Source: Prochlorococcus marinus str. MIT 9215 | GTDB lineage: Bacteria > Cyanobacteriota > Cyanobacteriia > PCC-6307 > Cyanobiaceae | Reading direction: 5' to 3' | NCBI GenBank assembly: GCA_949486985.1 | Contig: CATBLW010000123.1 | Location: forward strand, 1-10,637 | DNA: 10,637 bases | Part shown: one piece after another, positions 6,018 through 10,637 of the stretch | Layout of the letters: each line of letters starts with the position of its first letter | How positions within the stretch are numbered: the stretch's first letter is position 1 | The notes under the pieces: model-generated | Seen by the model: the letters and a program-made list of their open reading frames with translations, nothing else | Told to the model about the DNA's origin: nothing | The model's database searches: none | Program-made: the position numbers and the translations under genes

Positions 6018-7919
6018 ATGAATCAGCGTTGGCGTTTCATTGCTCTCTGGTTACTTCCCTTAGGCCTGGCCCTACTACTTGGCTGGCAATTTCTTGGTAG
6101 TGGCGGAATCAATGAGTCCACCGTGGCTCCTCGCAATGCTGCTGTTTCGCGCATGAGCTATGGCCGCTTTCTTGACTATGTCAAGGCGGGCAGGGTTACA
6201 GCTGTTGATATCTACGACGGTGGACGCAATGCAGTCGTTGAAGCCGTCGATCCAGAACTTGATAATCGCGTTGAACGCCTACGGGTCGAGCTGCCCGGAT
6301 TAGCGCCAGAATTGATTAATACGCTCAAGAACGAGGGGATCAGTTTTGACGTCCATCAACCTCGCACCTCTCCTCCAGCACTTGGACTGTTAGGCAATCT
6401 CCTATTCCCTCTTCTTTTAATTGGCGGCCTCATCCTGTTGGCTCGTCGCTCCAGCTCAATGTCTGGAGGGCCTGGGCAAGCCATGCAATTCGGCAAAACA
6501 AAAGCACGTTTTGCGATGGAAGCAGAGACTGGCGTCAAATTCGATGACGTCGCTGGTGTTACAGAAGCCAAGCAAGATCTTCAAGAAGTTGTCACCTTCC
6601 TCAAGCAACCTGAACGCTTCACCTCAGTAGGCGCTCAAATACCAAAAGGTGTGCTTCTTGTTGGCCCTCCGGGAACAGGCAAAACCCTTTTAGCCAAAGC
6701 CATTGCGGGAGAAGCAGAAGTTCCATTCTTCTCCTTATCAGGTTCTGAATTTGTCGAGATGTTTGTTGGCGTTGGAGCCAGCAGGGTGAGAGATCTTTTC
6801 AAACGAGCCAAAGAAAACACCCCATGCATAATTTTCATTGATGAAATTGATGCTGTTGGCCGCCAACGCGGCGCTGGCATCGGCGGCGGCAATGACGAGC
6901 GTGAGCAAACTCTGAACCAGCTGCTCACAGAAATGGATGGCTTTGAAGGAAATAGCGGAATCATTATCATTGCGGCGACAAACCGTGCAGATGTTCTTGA
7001 TTCAGCTCTATTAAGGCCAGGCAGATTTGACAGACAAGTATCCGTTGATCCACCTGATATCAAAGGCAGACTTTCAATTCTTGAAGTTCACTCACGTAAC
7101 AAAAAGATTGACGGGGAGCTTTCACTTGAAAGCATCGCCAGACGAACTCCTGGGTTCACAGGCGCTGATCTTGCCAATCTCCTTAATGAAGCAGCAATCC
7201 TTACTGCAAGGCGTCGAAAAGAATCCATTGGACTCTCCGAGATCGATGATGCTGTTGACAGGATCATTGCTGGAATGGAAGGGCAACCCCTTACCGATGG
7301 TCGCAGCAAACGATTGATCGCCTACCACGAAGTGGGTCATGCATTAATAGGCACACTTGTGAAAGCTCATGATCCGGTCCAGAAAGTCACACTGATCCCA
7401 AGAGGACAAGCTCAAGGCTTGACATGGTTCTCTCCAGATGAAGAACAAACACTTGTCAGCCGTGCACAATTAAAAGCACGAATCATGGGTGCATTGGGTG
7501 GAAGAGCCGCCGAAGACGTTGTCTTTGGTCATGCAGAAGTCACCACAGGTGCAGGCAGTGACATCCAACAGGTTGCTTCAATGGCGCGTCAAATGGTGAC
7601 AAGATTTGGCATGAGCGACTTAGGACCAATGTCTTTAGAAGGAGGTAGCCAGGAAGTTTTCCTAGGCAGAGACTTAATGACAAGAAGCGATATTTCAGAC
7701 ACTATTTCTCGTCAGATTGATGAGCAAGTAAGAAAGATGGTCAAGCGTTGCTACGACGAAACAATCGACATCGTCAAGCAGAATCGAGAAGTCATGGATC
7801 GACTCGTTGAACTACTCATAGAGAAAGAAACAATGGATGGAGATGAGTTGCGTTCAATCGTCGCTGAGTTCACATCTATCCCTGACAAAGAGAGAACAGC
7901 TCCGATACTCAATAGCTAA
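6018..7919 (+). CDS. ftsH: ATP-dependent zinc metalloprotease FtsH, FtsH2 (slr0228) type
   Basis: Membrane-anchored AAA+ protease that extracts and degrades membrane proteins; in cyanobacteria FtsH2, in hetero-hexamers with FtsH3, removes damaged D1 from photosystem II in the thylakoid. The 633 residues have the full layout: membrane helix 1 at about 7-26, lumenal domain with MSYGRFLDYVKAGRVTAVDIYDGG (about 46-69), membrane helix 2 at about 121-142, Walker A GPPGTGKT (216-223), pore loop FVG (249-251), Walker B IIFIDEID (271-278), second region of homology TNRADVLDSALLRPGRFDR (321-339), zinc site HEVGH (437-441) and the third ligand D515 in GAGSD. The N-terminal MSYGRFL segment, GMEGQPL and the LIEKETMDG tail resemble Synechocystis FtsH2 much more than FtsH3 as I recall them. 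The ATG at 6018 is the only in-frame start after a stop at 6000. No Shine-Dalgarno is visible. Confidence 0.96.
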   Translation: MNQRWRFIALWLLPLGLALLLGWQFLGSGGINESTVAPRNAAVSRMSYGRFLDYVKAGRVTAVDIYDGGRNAVVEAVDPELDNRVERLRVELPGLAPELINTLKNEGISFDVHQPRTSPPALGLLGNLLFPLLLIGGLILLARRSSSMSGGPGQAMQFGKTKARFAMEAETGVKFDDVAGVTEAKQDLQEVVTFLKQPERFTSVGAQIPKGVLLVGPPGTGKTLLAKAIAGEAEVPFFSLSGSEFVEMFVGVGASRVRDLFKRAKENTPCIIFIDEIDAVGRQRGAGIGGGNDEREQTLNQLLTEMDGFEGNSGIIIIAATNRADVLDSALLRPGRFDRQVSVDPPDIKGRLSILEVHSRNKKIDGELSLESIARRTPGFTGADLANLLNEAAILTARRRKESIGLSEIDDAVDRIIAGMEGQPLTDGRSKRLIAYHEVGHALIGTLVKAHDPVQKVTLIPRGQAQGLTWFSPDEEQTLVSRAQLKARIMGALGGRAAEDVVFGHAEVTTGAGSDIQQVASMARQMVTRFGMSDLGPMSLEGGSQEVFLGRDLMTRSDISDTISRQIDEQVRKMVKRCYDETIDIVKQNREVMDRLVELLIEKETMDGDELRSIVAEFTSIPDKERTAPILNS

Positions 7920-7968
7920 AGCGGTGAAAGAGCAAGCTAAAAATAAAAAACAGTGATCGATTGGAATT

Positions 7969-8010
7969 TTGATCGCAACTAGTCATTAAAATGCCACTGA
8001 TTGCGATCAA
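7969..8010. terminator. Inverted repeat after ftsH, candidate terminator
   Basis: TTGATCGCAA (7969-7978) and TTGCGATCAA (8001-8010) are perfect reverse complements. Inside them AGT/ACT (7981-7983 with 7996-7998) can add pairs after one mismatch and a G-T wobble, leaving a 12-nt loop. It lies 50 bases beyond the ftsH stop, between the convergent ftsH and clpP genes, and on the + strand is followed by TTTATAGTTA. The T tract is short and the stem only moderately GC-rich, so it is a plausible but imperfect intrinsic terminator for ftsH. Being symmetric, it could also be a protein-binding site. On the - strand there is no T run after it. Confidence 0.5.
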
Positions 8011-8061
8011 TTTATAGTTAGCAAATACTCAGCGAATACGTTCAATTTACTTAGCAAGCGC

Positions 8062-8085
8062 TTGTGTCTGCTCACAGGGACACAA
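8062..8085 (-). terminator. Small hairpin just beyond the clpP stop
   Basis: TTGTGTC (8062-8068) pairs with GACACAA (8079-8085) around a 10-nt loop. It begins 11 nt after the clpP stop on the - strand, where a 3' stem-loop would be expected. No T tract follows it in the clpP direction, so it would be an mRNA-end stabiliser or a weak terminator at best. Confidence 0.3.
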
Positions 8086-8096
8086 TTAAGCCCTAT

Positions 8097-8693
8097 TCAG
8101 GCAACAGGGTGTACAGGTGATCGCTTATCAATCACAGAATCGATCAAACCATAGGCCAAAGCTTCCGTAGGCGACATGAAAAAGTCTCTATCGGTATCCT
8201 CCTGAATCCTTTCAATTGGCTGACCAGTGCGGCCTGAAAGTTCCTGATTCAATCGATCCTTAAGGAATAAAATCTCGTCTGCCTGAATACGAATATCACT
8301 TGCTTGACCTCTTGCACCGCCTAATGGCTGGTGAATCATAATTCTTGAATGCTGCAAACTACTGCGCTTACCTTTAGCTCCTGCACAGAGCAAAAAAGCT
8401 CCCATACTTGCCGCAAGACCTACACAAACAGTTTGAACATCAGGCTTTATATGTTGCATGGTATCGAAGATACCAAGGCCATCATAGACAGATCCTCCAG
8501 GGGAGTTGATATAGAGAAAGACATCCTTTTCAGGATCTTCTGCCTCTAAGAAAAGCATCTGAGCAACAATTCTGTTTGCTGAATCACTGGTAACCGGTTC
8601 ACCAAGAAAAATGATCCTTTCTCGAAGCAGGCGGGAATAAATATCAAAGGCCCTTTCTCCTCGGCCCGACTCTTCAATCACGATCGGGATCAT
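8097..8693 (-). CDS. clpP: ATP-dependent Clp protease proteolytic subunit
   Basis: Serine peptidase that forms the barrel-shaped core working with Clp ATPases to degrade soluble proteins. The 198 residues match family length, and the catalytic triad is intact: S96 in GLAASMGAF, H121 in IMIHQPLGG, and D170 in DTDRDFFMS. The oligomer and handle regions (YINSPGGSVYDGLGIFDTM, ADEILFLKDRLNQELSGRTGQ) are canonical. The intact triad shows an active ClpP rather than ClpR. Cyanobacteria carry several paralogues; standing apart from clpX and clpR suggests the solo ClpP1 type, but this needs a tree. It converges with ftsH and diverges from psb29 across 86 bases. The ATG at 8691-8693 starts the conserved MIPIVIEESGRGERAFDIYSRLL N-terminus, so little or no propeptide is present. 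Confidence 0.96.
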   Translation of the reverse strand: MIPIVIEESGRGERAFDIYSRLLRERIIFLGEPVTSDSANRIVAQMLFLEAEDPEKDVFLYINSPGGSVYDGLGIFDTMQHIKPDVQTVCVGLAASMGAFLLCAGAKGKRSSLQHSRIMIHQPLGGARGQASDIRIQADEILFLKDRLNQELSGRTGQPIERIQEDTDRDFFMSPTEALAYGLIDSVIDKRSPVHPVA

Positions 8694-8754
8694 GCTGCTT
8701 CGCTCTGCTCGGTTTCCACGATCCTAACGGCGGCTTCAACGACGCTAAGGTCAA

Positions 8755-8774
8755 TGATCAATAAGTACTGATCA
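8755..8774. promoter_or_regulatory. Paired TGATCA palindromes in the clpP-psb29 divergent gap
   Basis: Two copies of the self-complementary hexamer TGATCA (8755-8760 and 8769-8774) are separated by 8 bases, ending 5 bases before the psb29 start. They could form a hairpin at the ribosome entry site or a dimeric operator in the shared 86-base clpP/psb29 control region. Hexamer palindromes arise readily by chance, so the assignment is tentative. No convincing -35/-10 pair was found for either gene. Confidence 0.25.
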
Positions 8775-8779
8775 GGCAC

Positions 8780-9574
8780 TTGAGTGACCAACAGACCATT
8801 GCCGATAGCAAACGTGCGTTTCACCACGCCTTCCCTTACGTCATTCCGCCGCTGTATAGGCGAACGGCTGATGAGTTGCTGGTCGAATTAAATCTTCTCA
8901 GCCATCAAAAGCAGTTCAAAGCTGACGCACTCTTTGCTGTTGGCCTGGCCCAGGTTTTTGACGCTTTCACCCTTGGCTACCAGCCACAGGAGCATTTAAA
9001 GCCACTCTTTGAGGCCCTATGCCATAGCAGCGAATTCGACCCGAATGCCCTGCGTGATCAAGCCACAAAAACACTTGAGACTGTCAGTGGCCACAACGTA
9101 GAACAGGTCGAGGGCTGGTTGAAGAACGAAGGCAGAGGAGCACCTGAAGCGCTTGCTCAGGGTTTGAATCGAATCGGCAGCGAAACATTTCACTATTCAC
9201 GCCTGATGGCTGTTGGCTTACTCAGCGTTCTTTCTGCGGCAAAGGGAGAAGAAGCTTCTGACCCCCAGCAACTCAGCAAAAAGGCTCATGAGTTGTGTGA
9301 TGCCATTGGCTTCTCCAAAGCGAGAGTCGAAAAGGACCTCAATCTCTACAACAGCAATCTTGAGAAGATGGCCCAGGCCGTTGAAATGATGGAGGAGACT
9401 CTGGCCTCCGAGAGACGCAAACTCGAAAGACAGAAATCTGAAAGCGCTTCACTAGAAACGCCACAGGAGAATTCTCAGGAATTAGAAGCTCAATCAACAT
9501 CCAATTCAGGGTCTGGCAATTCAGGGTCTGGCGATTCAGGGCCTAGCGGTTCAGGGTCTGGGTCTGATGTCTGA
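8780..9574 (+). CDS. psb29: Photosystem II biogenesis protein Psb29 / thylakoid formation protein Thf1
   Basis: Mostly helical soluble or thylakoid-associated protein needed for normal PSII biogenesis and repair; in Synechocystis it binds the FtsH2/FtsH3 complex and supports its accumulation. Family landmarks run from the N-terminus: QQTIADSKRAFHHAFPYVIPPLYRR, DELLVELNLLSHQKQF, LFAVGLAQVFDAF, TFHYSRLMAVGLLSVL and GFSKARVEKDLNLYNSNLEKM. A probable coiled coil spans about 190-220. Residues 220-264 are a polar tail ending in Gly/Ser repeats (NSGSG, NSGSG, DSGPS, GSGSG) that is not part of the conserved core. The start is TTG at 8780: the frame closes upstream at 8762 and no ATG or GTG is available, while S-D-Q-Q-T-I-A-D-S-K fits the family N-terminus. 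The 3' end overlaps the opposing gene by 24 bases. Confidence 0.93.
   Translation: MSDQQTIADSKRAFHHAFPYVIPPLYRRTADELLVELNLLSHQKQFKADALFAVGLAQVFDAFTLGYQPQEHLKPLFEALCHSSEFDPNALRDQATKTLETVSGHNVEQVEGWLKNEGRGAPEALAQGLNRIGSETFHYSRLMAVGLLSVLSAAKGEEASDPQQLSKKAHELCDAIGFSKARVEKDLNLYNSNLEKMAQAVEMMEETLASERRKLERQKSESASLETPQENSQELEAQSTSNSGSGNSGSGDSGPSGSGSGSDV
9503..9562 (+). repeat. 15-bp tandem repeat at the 3' end of psb29
   Basis: Four head-to-tail 15-bp units begin at 9503, 9518, 9533 and 9548. The first two are identical (AATTCAGGGTCTGGC), and the third and fourth differ at three and three positions. They encode NSGSG, NSGSG, DSGPS and GSGSG in the psb29 frame. Two exact neighbouring copies indicate recent duplication by slippage. 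The last unit lies within the overlap with the convergent gene, so the repeat also encodes that gene's C-terminal RPRP and supplies its stop codon. Confidence 0.93.
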
Positions 9575-10637
9575 ATCCAATTTCAACTGACCAGACATCC
9601 ACCACCATCGGTGCCGTCGGGAATGATCACCTTTTAATGATCGAAGCCTGATGTTTAAGGATCTGGCCCTTTTAACCGCATTGGGCCAGCGTCCATTTAT
9701 CAATCCCAAGCGGCTCAATCCTGCTGGATTAGCCCACAAGTCCATCACCTCATCAGTAGCCAATTCAATATTTTTATTGGCTGACGGATCAGAGAGAGGA
9801 GCAGCGCCCATGGCCAAATCCAGTTGAGATTGCTTCTCACTCAGTTTCTGAAGACGCCAGCCACCCGCTATAGCGTTGCTGTTGGCATGATTCTCTTTCC
9901 ATAGCGATACAGCATCATTGCCAGCAACAGGATCATTTAGAGCTGCCAAAGACGGGGATAGCTGCTGAAATCCTTGTTGCTTTAAATGTCTACTAATCGA
10001 TTGAAGTACTGATTGCCATCTCGAATTTTCGCCTGGAAGGATGAACTGCATCTGAATATTGGCTTTATACCTTCCTTTCGGTTTTGCAAACAGACTGATC
10101 GATACAGGCGCTTCAGCAAGCCTCTTCCTGGATAAAAGACTTACGCCAAACTTCGTTTCAAGTGGCTCTTTAACCATGCTTTTGCTTAACAAGCTGCCAA
10201 ACAAGTAGTCACTCTCTGAAACTTTTAAACGAAGCAGACGATCTTTATCATCAGCAGATTTAAAAGAAGAGCTTGATCTCGAATGCTGGTTATTAGGTAT
10301 AGGCAATAGGTACGAGGGAGACGAACTGAGTGGCCTAGAACCAATAACTCCTTGCCATGTCAACTCATTGCGGTGCAACTGAACAGAAAGGCATCCCCAA
10401 CGAGAAAACTGCACAAATGGTGCAAGTGATCGGCTAATTGCGGCTAGACCATCAGGGTTCCAAATCACAGCAGGCCGGCTCAATAACTGTGAAATGCAAT
10501 GGAGCTCAAGCTTGGATCTCTGAGAAATAACAGGCAAAGCCCTTTTGTTTAGTCGATGCAGCAGTTGTTGTTGATGTAGCGGATCAGAACCAATCAGTAC
10601 GTAATTTTCAAATTGGTCGAAATGTATTCCCGAACGA
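9551..10637 (-). CDS. Cyanobacterial conserved protein, possibly DUF3352, N-terminus cut by window
   Basis: The frame stays open to the right edge, showing 361 residues up to the TGA at 9551-9553. A TTG at 10535 is internal, since coding-like sequence (FENYVLIGSDPLHQQQLLHRLN) continues upstream of it. I do not recognise an enzymatic motif. The NYVLIGSDP segment, the long beta-rich middle with sparse conserved Trp/Gly, and the C-terminal LINGRWPNAVKRA resemble DUF3352 proteins of cyanobacteria (about 500-570 residues with an N-terminal membrane anchor), but this is a memory-based resemblance. The C-terminus is basic and Trp-rich (RRHRWWWMSGQLKL) and ends in repeat-derived RPRP. The tail overlaps the end of psb29 on the other strand. 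The function is unknown. Confidence 0.7.
   Translation of the reverse strand, partial: RSGIHFDQFENYVLIGSDPLHQQQLLHRLNKRALPVISQRSKLELHCISQLLSRPAVIWNPDGLAAISRSLAPFVQFSRWGCLSVQLHRNELTWQGVIGSRPLSSSPSYLLPIPNNQHSRSSSSFKSADDKDRLLRLKVSESDYLFGSLLSKSMVKEPLETKFGVSLLSRKRLAEAPVSISLFAKPKGRYKANIQMQFILPGENSRWQSVLQSISRHLKQQGFQQLSPSLAALNDPVAGNDAVSLWKENHANSNAIAGGWRLQKLSEKQSQLDLAMGAAPLSDPSANKNIELATDEVMDLWANPAGLSRLGLINGRWPNAVKRARSLNIRLRSLKGDHSRRHRWWWMSGQLKLDSDIRPRP

Noticed and set aside
10535..10537. TTG as the start of the right-edge gene
   Set aside because: The frame continues open to the window edge with plausible coding sequence, so the real start lies outside.
1..10637. A previously undescribed defence, mobile or biosynthetic system
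   Set aside because: Nearly every gene is a recognisable core cyanobacterial gene, gaps are short, and there are no integrases, transposases, phage genes, CRISPR repeats or composition breaks visible by eye.

Overview
The window reads as a stretch of core chromosome from a marine picocyanobacterium, that is a Synechococcus or a higher-GC Prochlorococcus. The evidence is a PSII-linked protein (Psb29/Thf1), an FtsH2-type thylakoid protease, a two-domain pyruvate kinase of cyanobacterial type, roughly balanced base composition, very short intergenic gaps and no HIP1 palindrome (GCGATCGC) seen by eye. The strain cannot be fixed from the sequence alone. I see no rRNA, tRNA, CRISPR array, insertion sequence or integrase, and no non-coding stretch longer than about 180 bases.

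Left part (1-1905, all + strand): the 3' part of ilvA (threonine deaminase) is followed after 17 nt by scpB, a condensin-complex subunit with an unusual repeat-encoded N-terminal extension. A small YggT/YlmG membrane protein follows after a short gap. Two genes point the other way (1909-2762, - strand): a MazG-type pyrophosphohydrolase and, overlapping it by four bases, an exported protein of unknown function. The yggT and exported-protein stop codons face each other across 3 nt.

Middle part (2842-7919, + strand): pyruvate kinase with a C-terminal phosphohistidine-type swivelling domain; six bases later a MacB/FtsX-type ABC permease without an ATPase beside it; then, after a 155-base gap, ftsH of the FtsH2 (slr0228) type. 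Right part (8097-10637): clpP (- strand) converges with ftsH across a 177-base gap that holds a good inverted repeat, and diverges from psb29 (+ strand, apparent TTG start) across 86 bases. psb29 ends in a 15-bp tandem repeat and runs 24 bases into the 3' end of an opposing, window-truncated gene that resembles DUF3352 proteins.

The clearest functional theme is protein quality control in the thylakoid: FtsH2 degrades damaged D1 in PSII repair, Psb29/Thf1 is a known FtsH partner, and the soluble ClpP protease lies between them. A second possible theme is chromosome handling (scpB next to a YlmG-type gene). I found no convincing new biological system. The most unusual DNA is the pair of in-frame tandem repeats that add low-complexity tails to otherwise conserved proteins (ScpB N-terminus, Psb29 C-terminus).
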